64,000 bases of DNA from Acidobacteriota bacterium (GCA_003222395.1 QHWB01000060.1:57878-121877); one strand, 5' to 3'; shown: positions 8,881 through 18,112, numbered from the stretch's first letter. The notes: generated by a model from the letters alone, not told the origin. Translations and numbers: made by a program.

Positions 8881-9600
8881 ATGCGCATGTGGTTGGCCGG
8901 CGGAATGCTTACCTTGGCTGTGCTGTTTCCCAGTTTGGGAAATGCTCAGGTGTCCTCGCTGCCGTCGCTCACCCGGCCACCCGACGTCACGGCTGCGAGC
9001 GCCGAGTGGCAAATCAACAACCGGCCGATCCTGGTTCAAGGTCTCGTGTTCTTTCCGACCAGCGAGACGCGGATGTTCGACAGCAACGTGATGATTCAGA
9101 CCGGTGTGTTCGAAGGCGTCCCGGTTTACTCCGACGCGACGATCGAACCGTTCAGCCTCGTGTACGTGCCCGTAGGGCGCGCGTCCATGCGCGCGTACGA
9201 GCGAAGGCGCGATCGCGAACTCGCGGGAACAACAGGGAGCCGCACCCCGACGTTTCCTGTCGCCCCGGCTGCCTCGCCGGAGCGAGCCGCCGGAACGGTC
9301 GGAATTTCTGCGGCCACGCCGACGGTGACAGCCTCCTTGCCGGCGCCTGAACCGAGCCGGCCGGCGCGTACGGCGGTCGAATCGATTCCGCGTCCGCGTG
9401 CGACCGACGGCATCTGGATTCGCTTCAATGGCGCCAAGTGGTACAGCAACGGCGAGGCGGTTGCGTATTCGCCGAACCGATTCGCACAGATCGGCGACTA
9501 CCGCGGTTTCCCCGTCTATCGCGAGAAGGATGATCAGAAGGATGCGATCTGGGTAGCCATCGTGCAGGACGGGCCGCTGGCGCCTTATTCGAAGCGATAG
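8881..9600 (+). CDS. secreted protein of unknown function
   Basis: A 239-residue protein with a signal peptide ending near GNAQ (about residues 1-21). The ATG at 8881 follows GGAGG by 5 bases. Two similar segments flank a Pro/Ala/Thr-rich linker (about 115-165). Each contains an aromatic-rich pattern followed by a 'GxPVY' segment: residues 32-79 end in 'EGVPVYSD', and 176-222 end in 'RGFPVYREKDD'. This suggests two copies of a small fold. No family is recognised. A periplasmic or surface location is inferred. Confidence 0.72.
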   Translation: MRMWLAGGMLTLAVLFPSLGNAQVSSLPSLTRPPDVTAASAEWQINNRPILVQGLVFFPTSETRMFDSNVMIQTGVFEGVPVYSDATIEPFSLVYVPVGRASMRAYERRRDRELAGTTGSRTPTFPVAPAASPERAAGTVGISAATPTVTASLPAPEPSRPARTAVESIPRPRATDGIWIRFNGAKWYSNGEAVAYSPNRFAQIGDYRGFPVYREKDDQKDAIWVAIVQDGPLAPYSKR

Positions 9601-9618
9601 AACACACAAAGGATACGG

Positions 9619-10812
9619 TTGTTCTTCGGTCTCCCGAAGCCCGTTTGGTTGCTCGGATGGGTCAGCCTGGCGACCGATTCGGCAACCGAAGCCATCTATC
9701 CGCTGCTTCCGATCTTCCTGACGCGCGTGCTCGGCGCGGACGCCGTCTCGCTCGGGATCGTGGAAGGAGCGGCTGAAGCCGCGAACAGCGTTCTCAAAAT
9801 CCTCTCAGGGCGTATCGCCGATCGATCGGCGCGCAAGCGTCCGCTCGTCCTGTTCGGCTACAGCGTGTCGTCGCTGGCGCGGCCGCTGATTGCCGTGACG
9901 ACGAATTGGCCGCAGGTTTTCATGGTCAGGGTCCTGGATCGCGTCGGCAAAGGTGTACGGGGCGCGCCGCGCGACGCGATGCTGGCGACGTGGGCCACGC
10001 CGCAGACGCGCGGCAAAGTGTACGGATTCCACCGCGCCATGGATCACGCCGGCGCGGTCCTCGGTCCCGCACTCGCGTCGGTCTTCCTGCTCTTCTTTCC
10101 CGATCGGTACCGCACGCTGTTTGCGCTGACGATCGTCCCCGGCGCGGTCGCGGTCGCGCTGATTCTGCTGGTCAAGGAAGAGACAGAGGCGAATTCTGCA
10201 GCAGATATCCGGCTGGAGCCGGACGGCGTTGATGACACTGATAGCAGCACCGCGGCACGTCAAGAACTTCCGCGCGCGTTCACGATGTTCATGATGGTGC
10301 TGACGCTGTTCGCCCTTGGCAACTCGACCGACGCCTTTCTGCTCCTCAAGCTGACCGATGTTGCGGGAAGCGCGAAGTACGTCCCGCTGATGTGGGCCGC
10401 TCTCCACGTCGTCAAAGCGACCACGTCCGTCGTCGGCGGCAGCTGGTCCGATCGGATCGGACGCCGGACGGTGATTGCGCTCGGGTGGCTCGTGTACGCC
10501 GTTGTGTATGCGGGCTTCGCGGTCAGCACGACGCTCGAGGCGCTCGTGGTGTGGTTCCTCGTCTACGGCTTCTATTTCGGATTCGCCGAGGGTACTGAGA
10601 AGGCGCTGGTTGCCGATCTCGCGCCCGAGGCGCGGCGAGGTCTCGCGTTTGGGATCTACAACGCCGTGCAGGGCATCGGTGCGCTGGCGGCGAGCGTCAT
10701 ATTCGGTGTGCTGTGGAGCGCGTACGCATCGGCTGTGGCGTTCGGCGTCGGCGCCGCGCTCGCGCTCACCGCGACCGCGCTGCTGTTTGCCGCGGTGGGG
10801 CGGCAGCCCTGA
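9619..10812 (+). CDS. MFS transporter
   Basis: A 397-residue major facilitator with about 11-12 hydrophobic helices. The loop 2-3 motif appears as 'GRIADRSARKRPLVLFGY', and the second-half equivalent is 'SDRIGRRTVIALGW'. Internal symmetry and length are typical of drug or metabolite exporters. The start is TTG at 9619, with AAAGGA 6 bases before; no ATG is suitably placed. It is 18 bases after the secreted protein and 21 bases before surE, so the three may be co-transcribed. The substrate is unknown. Confidence 0.88.
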   Translation: MFFGLPKPVWLLGWVSLATDSATEAIYPLLPIFLTRVLGADAVSLGIVEGAAEAANSVLKILSGRIADRSARKRPLVLFGYSVSSLARPLIAVTTNWPQVFMVRVLDRVGKGVRGAPRDAMLATWATPQTRGKVYGFHRAMDHAGAVLGPALASVFLLFFPDRYRTLFALTIVPGAVAVALILLVKEETEANSAADIRLEPDGVDDTDSSTAARQELPRAFTMFMMVLTLFALGNSTDAFLLLKLTDVAGSAKYVPLMWAALHVVKATTSVVGGSWSDRIGRRTVIALGWLVYAVVYAGFAVSTTLEALVVWFLVYGFYFGFAEGTEKALVADLAPEARRGLAFGIYNAVQGIGALAASVIFGVLWSAYASAVAFGVGAALALTATALLFAAVGRQP

Positions 10813-10833
10813 AGCGCTACAATCGATATTGGC

Positions 10834-11625
10834 ATGCGCCGCATTCTCGTGACCAACGATGACGGCTATCGATCCGAAGGCATTCGCGCGCTCGCCAAAG
10901 CGCTCAGCGAGCTCGGCTCGGTCACGATCGTCGCGCCGGTCCTCGAAGCGAGCGCAATCGGCCACGCGTTGACGCTGCGTCATCCGCTCAGGCTCGAAGC
11001 CGTCGAGGAACACACATACGCGGTGGACGGAACGCCGACCGACTGTGTCAACATCGCCGTGACTCAAGTCTTCAACGGCCTTCCGGACCTCGTCGTCTCG
11101 GGCATCAACAAAGGCTGGAACCTGGGCGACGACATCACCTATTCGGGCACCGTCGCGGGCGCGCTCGAAGGCGCGCTCCTCGGCGTGCCGGCCATCGCCG
11201 TCTCACTGCGCCAGACGCGTGGCGACTACGATTTCACCTTCGCGGCGCGCGCCGCCGCGGTCATGGGCGACGCCATCCTGCGGCGCCCGCTGCCGTCGAG
11301 AACGTTTCTCAACATCAACCTGCCGAAAGGTCCGCCGAAAGGGTATCGCGTCACCGTCCAGGCCAAGCGCAATCACGTGACGTCGGTCGCCGAGCGCCAC
11401 GACCCGAAAGGGCGCGCCTATTACTGGATCGAGGAAGGTCAGAACGAGTGGGAACCGCACGATCGGTCGGACTATCAGGCTGTGCGGGACGGCTACGTCT
11501 CGGTCACCCCGCTTCAACCCGATCTCACAGGGCACGAGGCGCTCTCAATTGTTGAAGAGCTCACATCCGGCATCAGGATTGAACACGATTTGCCGCAAGG
11601 ATGGCAGAGGGCAGGAAGCCAGTGA
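10834..11625 (+). CDS. surE: 5'/3'-nucleotidase SurE
   Basis: A 263-residue metal-dependent nucleoside monophosphate phosphatase. The N-terminus MRRILVTNDDGYRSEGI holds the metal-binding Asp pair. Further conserved blocks are 'DGTPTDCVNIAV' and 'VVSGINKGWNLGDDITYSGTV'. Length and motifs match SurE throughout. It hydrolyses 5'- and 3'-nucleotides and short polyphosphate, and is usually a stationary-phase survival factor. It follows the MFS gene closely. The usual partner pcm is not present. Confidence 0.96.
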   Translation: MRRILVTNDDGYRSEGIRALAKALSELGSVTIVAPVLEASAIGHALTLRHPLRLEAVEEHTYAVDGTPTDCVNIAVTQVFNGLPDLVVSGINKGWNLGDDITYSGTVAGALEGALLGVPAIAVSLRQTRGDYDFTFAARAAAVMGDAILRRPLPSRTFLNINLPKGPPKGYRVTVQAKRNHVTSVAERHDPKGRAYYWIEEGQNEWEPHDRSDYQAVRDGYVSVTPLQPDLTGHEALSIVEELTSGIRIEHDLPQGWQRAGSQ

Positions 11626-11832
11626 GCCCGAAGAGGACTCATGCGCGGATGGATGTTCGCAATGCGGCGGATGAGGTAAATTGTCGTGTGCCGCGCGCAT
11701 CGGCATTGTCTGGCCGGATCGACTATGTAGATCTTGCCGAACGTGTCGGCCAGGGTGTCACCGTCGAACCGCGCTCAAAGCGCTGGAAATCGCGTAACCG
11801 CTGAAGTAAGGTAACCGCCGAAGGTTACCGGC

Positions 11833-13041
11833 ATGTGCAGCCGTCTGCGACTGTGTCTCGGCGTGTTCGCGCTGTTCTCCCTGCCGCTCGCGCCAGCTGT
11901 ACAAGCCGCCGACTCTCCCACACGCAAACCGTTGACGTCCGATGAGCGCTCGGCGCTGATGTCGCTGCTGAAAGCGGTCGATCTCGCGCAGGAGACCGAC
12001 GTTGTATCCGACGCGAACCTGTCGTGGGAAACCCACGTTCTCAAGGCGGGAAACGAAGTGGGATACGTGCCGTTCAGGCTGTCCTTGAGCGCGCTCGCCG
12101 ACGCGGTGAAATCCGCCGCTATGTACGTTCGTGTCGTCTCGCGTCACGATGGTTATCGATCGACCGAAGAGGACTCGTCGATTCGCGAGTGGATACTCCA
12201 TGGCGGAACGCTGCCGGCGCGGCCGCCCGAGACGATGACGATCGGCGCGGGCGAGATGCCCATCGGCGGACCGGCGGTCAGCTCCGGCCGGCGATCAATC
12301 TCGGCGCCTGCCGAGGCGTCTGCCGTCCTGGCCATGCAGCAGCGGCAGTTCGAGAAGGAAAAGGCGGCGGCGGAAGCGGCGAAGAGGCGCGCCGAATTGA
12401 AGCAGCGCGATCCGTTTGTGTTCCCGTTCGAGGAGTACTACTTCTTCGACGTCAAGTCGCACGTGGTCGAGCGGGCCATCGGCGTGCCGCCGGGCGAGTA
12501 CGACGTGTTCATCGGCATCATCGACCGCGCGCGTGCGAAGACCAGCAGCGCGACCATCGTGCGCCACACCATCAGCGTTCCCGACTTCTGGAATCTCGAG
12601 CTCCGGTTGAGCAGCCTGATGCTGGTGACGGGGGTACGGACGCTGGCGTCCGCGCTCGCGGCCAAGGATCAAGTCGAGCACCCGTACACATTCGGCCGCG
12701 CGGAAGTGACGCCGGTCAGCAAACCGATCTTCACCACCGACGATGTGCTCTCGGTCGTGTACCAGATCTGCAACTACGGATCGCCCGACGCCGACGTCAC
12801 TGCCGAATACAATTTCTACCGCACGGCGAATGGCACGCGGACGTTGTTCAACCACACGCTGCCGCAGCAGTTGACCGACAGCGATCTGCCTCCGCCGATC
12901 GCGTGGGAGACGCAAGGGTTCGCGATGCAGCGCGTGCCGCTGCACCAGTTCCCCTCGGGTGAATACGAGCTCGAAATCGTCGTCCGCGATCGGCTGACGC
13001 GCAGTACGGCAAGAGAAACGACAACCTTCACGGTGCGATAG
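11833..13041 (+). CDS. secreted protein of unknown function, coiled-coil and beta-rich
   Basis: A 402-residue protein with an N-terminal signal peptide (cleavage near AVQAAD). The middle (about 155-185) is a Glu/Lys/Ala-rich charged helix. The second half resembles the beta-sandwich segments ('GEYDVFIGIIDRA', 'SGEYELEIVVRDRLTR') found at the ends of acidobacterial GWxTD/VWFA-type secreted proteins, but the GWxTD motif itself is not seen. It lies 84 bases upstream of the PQQ dehydrogenase gene on the same strand. The role is not known. Confidence 0.72.
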   Translation: MCSRLRLCLGVFALFSLPLAPAVQAADSPTRKPLTSDERSALMSLLKAVDLAQETDVVSDANLSWETHVLKAGNEVGYVPFRLSLSALADAVKSAAMYVRVVSRHDGYRSTEEDSSIREWILHGGTLPARPPETMTIGAGEMPIGGPAVSSGRRSISAPAEASAVLAMQQRQFEKEKAAAEAAKRRAELKQRDPFVFPFEEYYFFDVKSHVVERAIGVPPGEYDVFIGIIDRARAKTSSATIVRHTISVPDFWNLELRLSSLMLVTGVRTLASALAAKDQVEHPYTFGRAEVTPVSKPIFTTDDVLSVVYQICNYGSPDADVTAEYNFYRTANGTRTLFNHTLPQQLTDSDLPPPIAWETQGFAMQRVPLHQFPSGEYELEIVVRDRLTRSTARETTTFTVR

Positions 13042-13124
13042 CGGAAAGCCGCTTCGAAAACCGCGGCGAGCGAGGGCGAGCCGCGACAGGCGCCGCGGGT
13101 AGGGCCCCGGCGCGAAAGAAGAAA

Positions 13125-15212
13125 ATGATGCGACAGCGAATGTACGTGTGGACTGCAGCCCTGGCGAGCCTGGTGGTCGTGATCGCCGGCACAAGCGTCA
13201 TCCTCTCGGGACAGACGGGAGCGAAGAACGGCGAGTGGCGCACCTACGGCGGCGACGTCGGCAACACCCGATACTCGCCGCTCGATCAGATCAACGCTTC
13301 GAACTTCAAGAACCTCGAGGTCGCGTGGCGATTCAAGACCGACTCGCTCGGCCCGCGCCCCGAGTTCCAGTTCGAAGGCACGCCGCTGATGGTCGGCGGC
13401 GTCGTCTACTCGACCGGCGGCACGCGGCGCGCCGTCGTCGCGCTCGATGCGGCGACCGGCGAAATGCTGTGGATGCACGCCGAACGCGAAGGGCCGCGCG
13501 GCGCATCTGCGCCGCGTCAACTCTCCGGCCGCGGCCTCGCGTACTGGTCCGACGGCGCGAACGATTCGCGGATCCTTTACGTGACGCCTGGGTACCGCCT
13601 CATCGCGCTCAACGCGAAGACAGGCGTTCCCGTGGTCGGCTTCGGCGACAACGGCGTCGTCGATTTGAAAAAAGACGACGACCAGGAAATCGACCTCGTG
13701 ACCGGCGAGGTGGGACTGCACTCGACGCCCCTCGTCGCGCGCGACGTCGTCATTGTCGGCGCGGCGCACCGGTCGGGCGGCGTGCCGCGCAGCCGCATGA
13801 ACGTGAAAGGCTACGTGCGCGGGTTCGACGTCCGCACGGGAAAGCGCCTCTGGATCTTCCACACGATTCCCGGTCTCCGCGAGTTCGGCAACGACACGTG
13901 GGAGCGCGACTCGTGGTCGTATACCGGCAATGCCGGCGTGTGGGGGCAGATTTCGGTCGACGAGGAGCTCGGACTCGCGTATCTGCCGGTTGAACTGCCG
14001 ACGGGCGACTACTACGGCGGTCATCGTCCCGGCAACGGTCTGTTCGGCGAGAGTCTCGTCGCGGTCGATCTGAGAACGGGTCAACGGAAGTGGCACTACC
14101 AGCTGGTGCACCATGGCATCTGGGACTTCGACATCCCGTGCGCGCCGATCCTCGTCGACATCACTGTGAACGGCCGAGCCGTCAAAGCAGTCGCGCAACC
14201 GACCAAGCAGGCGTTTCTCTACGTGTTCGATCGCGTCACCGGTGAACCGATCTGGCCGATGGAAGAACGTCCCGTCCCGAAAGGCGATGTGCCGGGTGAG
14301 TGGTACGCGCCGACGCAGCCGTTTCCCACGAAGCCGCCGGCTTACGATCGGCAGGGTCTGCTCGAGAGCGAGTTGATCGATTTCACCCCGGAGCTTCACG
14401 CCGAGGCGCTGAAGGTCGTCTCGAAGTACAAGACCGGTCCGATTTTTACTCCACCCGTGGTCAGCAAGCTCGAAGGACCGCTCGCGACGCTGATGGGCGC
14501 GTTCGCGACGAACTGGCCCGGCGGCTCGTTCGATCCCGAAACGCACCTTCTGTACGTTCACTCTCAGTCGGGCGCGACGCCGCTCGGTCTCGTCAAGCCG
14601 GCCGATCCGAAGATCGATTTGGACTGGGTCCAGGGATCCGCCGCCACGGGAATGCGCACGACGCTCGGCTCGGGCGGCGGCGCGGGCGCCGACGCATCCT
14701 CGACCGATCGCGCCGCCGCGCGCGCGGTGGCGGCGCCGGTGGTGCCCGAGGGCGGCGGCGGAGGTCTCAACGTCCAGGGACTGCCGCTCATCAAGCCGCC
14801 GTACGGACGCCTCAGCGCCATCGATCTCGACAAGGGCGAGATCAAATGGCAGGTGCCGCACGGCGACACGCCGGACAACGTCAAGAACCATGCGGCGTTG
14901 AAGGGATTGAATATTCCGAAGACCGGCCAGCCGGGCAACGTCGGGAATATCGTGACGAAGACGTTGGTGATCGTCGGCGATCCGCGCGTGACCACGACCG
15001 CGACTGGGATCCGTGGTGCGATGCTGCGCGCCTACGACAAGGCGACGGGCGCTGAGGTCGGGGCGGTGTACATGCCTGCTGCGCAAGGTGGATCGCCAAT
15101 GACCTACATGCTCGATGGCCGTCAGTACATCGTCGTCGCCGTCAGCGGCGCGAACTACTCGGGCGAATTGCTCGCGTTCAAGTTGCCGAACCGAGAACCG
15201 TCGACGCGATAA
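13125..15212 (+). CDS. PQQ-dependent dehydrogenase (quinoprotein glucose/alcohol dehydrogenase type)
   Basis: A 695-residue eight-bladed quinoprotein. An N-terminal hydrophobic segment (about 6-28) directs export. The first blade starts 'EWRTYGGDVGNTRYSPLDQI', and several W-docking repeats follow ('VVALDAATGEMLWM', 'FDVRTGKRLWIF', 'AIDLDKGEIKWQV'). It should oxidise an alcohol or aldose in the periplasm and pass electrons to a cytochrome. A Gly/Ala-rich insertion (about 510-555) is unusual. No C-terminal cytochrome domain is fused; instead a separate cytochrome c gene lies two genes downstream. The substrate cannot be told from sequence. Some homologues lose PQQ binding, so activity is inferred. 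Confidence 0.88.
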   Translation: MMRQRMYVWTAALASLVVVIAGTSVILSGQTGAKNGEWRTYGGDVGNTRYSPLDQINASNFKNLEVAWRFKTDSLGPRPEFQFEGTPLMVGGVVYSTGGTRRAVVALDAATGEMLWMHAEREGPRGASAPRQLSGRGLAYWSDGANDSRILYVTPGYRLIALNAKTGVPVVGFGDNGVVDLKKDDDQEIDLVTGEVGLHSTPLVARDVVIVGAAHRSGGVPRSRMNVKGYVRGFDVRTGKRLWIFHTIPGLREFGNDTWERDSWSYTGNAGVWGQISVDEELGLAYLPVELPTGDYYGGHRPGNGLFGESLVAVDLRTGQRKWHYQLVHHGIWDFDIPCAPILVDITVNGRAVKAVAQPTKQAFLYVFDRVTGEPIWPMEERPVPKGDVPGEWYAPTQPFPTKPPAYDRQGLLESELIDFTPELHAEALKVVSKYKTGPIFTPPVVSKLEGPLATLMGAFATNWPGGSFDPETHLLYVHSQSGATPLGLVKPADPKIDLDWVQGSAATGMRTTLGSGGGAGADASSTDRAAARAVAAPVVPEGGGGGLNVQGLPLIKPPYGRLSAIDLDKGEIKWQVPHGDTPDNVKNHAALKGLNIPKTGQPGNVGNIVTKTLVIVGDPRVTTTATGIRGAMLRAYDKATGAEVGAVYMPAAQGGSPMTYMLDGRQYIVVAVSGANYSGELLAFKLPNREPSTR

Positions 15213-15310
15213 GAGCAGATTGCGGAATCAGCGCTCCACCGCGGAGCGCGCGGACGCGCAGGAGTGGCGGATTTCCCGGTTATTTGCTACGCACTCGAGG
15301 TGAGGACGTT

Positions 15311-17212
15311 ATGAATCGTCGAGGATTTTTGAAGCGGACCGCGGCCGCGAGCGCAGCCCTGGCCGCGCCCGCGGTGCCGGTCGACGCGCAATCGGCTTCG
15401 CAGCGAACGGCGGCGTCGACGACGCCGATCATGTCCGCGGTTGCCGAAAACGCAAACCCACCCGACGCCGACGGGCTCACCGCCGATCGAACCGGTTCGG
15501 ACTTCATGGTCGACGTGCTCAAGTCGCTGGGGCTCGACTACATCTGCGCGAATCCTGGATCGAGCTTCCGCGGCCTTCACGAGTCGGTGATCAACTACGG
15601 CAGCAATTCGCAACCGGAATTGATCACGTGCTGTCACGAGGAGTCATCGGTCGCAATGGGGCACGGCTACGCGAAGGTCGAGGGCAAACCGATCGGCGTG
15701 TTCGCGCACGGAACGGTGGGCCTTCAGCACGCGGCGATGGCCATCTACAACGCGTGGTGCGACCGAGTGCCCGTGTACATCATGCTGGGCAATCAGCTCG
15801 ACGCGACGATGAGGCGGCCGGGCGCGGAATGGGCGCACAGCGTGCAGGATGCGGCGGCGATGGTGCGCGACTACACGAAGTGGGACGACACGCCGATGTC
15901 GCTGCCGCATTTCGCCGAATCGGCGGTTCGCGCGTACAAGATCGCGCTGACGCCGCCGATGGCGCCGGTCGTCCTCGTCGTCAATTCCGAGATGCAGGAG
16001 CACGCGCTCGCCGGCGATGCGAAGATCGCGATCCCGAAGCTCGCCGTCCCGTCCGCGCCGCAGGGCGATTCGGGCGCGGTCGCCGAAGCGGCGCGGCTGC
16101 TGGTGGCCGCCGAACATCCGGTGATCGTCGCCGACCGGTTCGCCCGCACACCAGCCGCGATGAAGCATCTCGTCGAGCTGGCTGAAACGCTGCAGGCCGC
16201 CGTCATCGATCAGGGCGGGCGGATGAATTTTCCGACGCGCCATCCGTTGAACCAGTCGCAGGCGCGTGCGATCGCGGACGCCGACGTCATCCTCGGGCTC
16301 GAGCTGTCGGACTTCTGGGGCGTCGTCAATTCCTATCGCGATCAACTGAATCGAACGACGCGATCGGTCACCAGGCCCGGCACGAAACTGATCAGCATCA
16401 CATCCGGCGACCTCTACGTGAAATCGAACTATCAGGATTTCCAGCGTTATGCGGAAGTCGATCTCGCGATCGCTGCGGACGCCGAGGCGACGCTGCCGCC
16501 GCTCATCGAAGCGGTGAAGCGGCAGATGACCGGCGATCGAAAGCGGGTATTCGAGAGCCGCGGCGCGAAACTGGCCGAAGCGGGCAGCGCGGCCTTCGAC
16601 CGATCGCGGCTCGAGGCGAGTTACGCCTGGGATGCGAGTCCGGTGAGCACTGCGCGGCTGTCCGCAGAAATGTGGGCACAGATCAAGAACGAGGATTGGG
16701 CGCTCGTCAACGGCACCGGAGGCGGATGGGCGCGCCGTTTGTGGAACTTCGACAAGCCGTATCAGTGGATTGGTGGATCAGGAGGCGCCGGCGTCGGCTA
16801 CGGTGCGCCGGCGGCCGTCGGTGCCGCGCTCGCCCACAAGAAACACGGGCGGCTCGCGGTGAACATCCAGAACGACGGCGATCTGATGTACGCGCCAGGC
16901 GTGCTGTGGACCGCGGCGCATCATCGGATTCCGCTGCTCAGCGTGATGCACAACAACCGCGCGTATCATCAGGAGCTGATGCACGTGCAGAAGATGTGCA
17001 ACCGCCATAGTCGCGGCGTCGATCGCGGCCGCATCGGCAGCGAGCTCGTCGATCCGCCGATCGACTACGCGAAGGTGGCGCAAGGGCTCGGCGTGTACGC
17101 AGAGGGACCCATTATCGATCCAAAAGATCTCGGACCGGCCATTGCGCGTGCCGTCGCCATCGTCAAACGCGGCGAGCCGGCGCTCGTCGACGTCGTCTGC
17201 CAACCGCGATAA
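15311..17212 (+). CDS. Tat-exported thiamine diphosphate-dependent enzyme (acetolactate synthase/benzoylformate decarboxylase fold)
   Basis: A 633-residue three-domain ThDP enzyme. The start at 15311 follows GGTGAGG and opens with a twin-arginine signal (NRRGFLKRT, then an Ala-rich hydrophobic stretch to about VDAQ). The PYR domain has the catalytic Glu in 'CCHEESSVAMGHGYAK' (E110). The central domain and the ThDP-binding domain follow, the latter with 'QNDGDLMYAPGVLW' and a downstream NN pair (VMHNNRAY). All cofactor motifs look intact. Enzymes of this group are normally cytoplasmic; a folded, cofactor-loaded export by Tat is predicted here. It lies between the PQQ dehydrogenase and cytochrome genes, 6 bases before the latter. 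The reaction (2-keto acid decarboxylation or ligation) is unknown. Confidence 0.88.
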   Translation: MNRRGFLKRTAAASAALAAPAVPVDAQSASQRTAASTTPIMSAVAENANPPDADGLTADRTGSDFMVDVLKSLGLDYICANPGSSFRGLHESVINYGSNSQPELITCCHEESSVAMGHGYAKVEGKPIGVFAHGTVGLQHAAMAIYNAWCDRVPVYIMLGNQLDATMRRPGAEWAHSVQDAAAMVRDYTKWDDTPMSLPHFAESAVRAYKIALTPPMAPVVLVVNSEMQEHALAGDAKIAIPKLAVPSAPQGDSGAVAEAARLLVAAEHPVIVADRFARTPAAMKHLVELAETLQAAVIDQGGRMNFPTRHPLNQSQARAIADADVILGLELSDFWGVVNSYRDQLNRTTRSVTRPGTKLISITSGDLYVKSNYQDFQRYAEVDLAIAADAEATLPPLIEAVKRQMTGDRKRVFESRGAKLAEAGSAAFDRSRLEASYAWDASPVSTARLSAEMWAQIKNEDWALVNGTGGGWARRLWNFDKPYQWIGGSGGAGVGYGAPAAVGAALAHKKHGRLAVNIQNDGDLMYAPGVLWTAAHHRIPLLSVMHNNRAYHQELMHVQKMCNRHSRGVDRGRIGSELVDPPIDYAKVAQGLGVYAEGPIIDPKDLGPAIARAVAIVKRGEPALVDVVCQPR

Positions 17213-17218
17213 GAGCTT

Positions 17219-18112
17219 ATGAGATACCTGCTGATCCTCGCGGCCGCGGTGCTTCTGCAAACGAGTGCGACGCCGGCGGGCGATGCCGACAACGGCAAGA
17301 CGCTGTTCGTCAAGGTCGGCTGCTATCAATGCCACAACTACGAAGGGCACGGCGGCGCGGCCGGCGCGCGCATCGCGCCGAATCCGCCGCCGTTCCGCGG
17401 GTTCGTCAGCTACGTGCGATCGCCGAAGGGCGACATGCCGCCGTACAGAGAAAAGACCCTGTCGGAACAGGATCTCGCCGACATCTACGCGTATCTGAGA
17501 AGCCGGCCTCGTCCTCCGGCGGCTGTTCCGCTGCTGACCTCCGATCCCGTTCCTGTCAGGAATCCGGCGGCTGCTTCCAGCGCGGACGTCAGCGGCAAAC
17601 CGCTGATCGACAACGAGCGCGTCACCGTGTGGGATGTCACGGCAGCGGATCCGAACGGTCCGCGCGTGGAGGGCGACTCCGTCTGGGTGTCGGTGTCGCG
17701 TCCGGGCGAGGTGGTGGTGAAATCAAAGGGCGCGCGCGCCGACATCGCCGCGCTCGGCGGTCGCGCGATCGCGATCGATCTCAAGAACGCGAGCAAGCCG
17801 CCGCTCGAAAACAAGTCAGGCTACCCGAACGCTTTTCCGCGCCCCGGCGTCAGGAAGGTGCTCGAGAACGAGCGCATCATCGTGTGGGACTACTCGTGGA
17901 CGCCGAATCAGCCGACCCCGATGCACTTCCACGACAAGGACGTCGTCGTCGTGTACCTCGCCGACGGTGCGCTGAAGTCGACGACGCCTGACGGGCAGAG
18001 CACGACGAACGAATTCTCGGTTGGCACGACGCGCTTCAACCTCCGCGACCGTGTCCACACGGAGGTCCTCGCGAAAGGGTCCGGCCGCGCGGTCATCACC
18101 GAGCTGAAATAA
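17219..18112 (+). CDS. periplasmic cytochrome c fused to cupin-like domains
   Basis: A 297-residue protein with a short signal peptide (1-20), then a class I cytochrome c domain: haem site GCYQCHNY (Cys35, Cys38, His39) and probable distal Met73 in GDMPPY. After a Pro-rich linker come two cupin-like halves, one opening 'NERVTVWDVTAAD' (about 137) and one 'NERIIVWDYSW' (about 217) with 'MHFHDKDVVV' and a later 'RVHTEV' as possible metal ligands. It probably accepts electrons from the neighbouring PQQ dehydrogenase. The gene starts 6 bases after the ThDP enzyme stop, so the two are clearly co-transcribed. A cytochrome-cupin fusion is uncommon. Confidence 0.85.
   Translation: MRYLLILAAAVLLQTSATPAGDADNGKTLFVKVGCYQCHNYEGHGGAAGARIAPNPPPFRGFVSYVRSPKGDMPPYREKTLSEQDLADIYAYLRSRPRPPAAVPLLTSDPVPVRNPAAASSADVSGKPLIDNERVTVWDVTAADPNGPRVEGDSVWVSVSRPGEVVVKSKGARADIAALGGRAIAIDLKNASKPPLENKSGYPNAFPRPGVRKVLENERIIVWDYSWTPNQPTPMHFHDKDVVVVYLADGALKSTTPDGQSTTNEFSVGTTRFNLRDRVHTEVLAKGSGRAVITELK

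Noticed and set aside
9805..11067. 420-codon minus-strand open frame across the MFS and surE genes
   Set aside because: It spans two well-supported genes and their gap, is Arg/Asp/Glu/His-rich, and matches no protein pattern.
11601..11804. 67-codon frame after surE
   Set aside because: Overlaps the surE end, no ribosome site, no recognisable pattern.
12816..15086. 756-codon minus-strand frame
   Set aside because: Antisense to the quinoprotein with its repeated W-motifs; composition is shadow-like despite the length.
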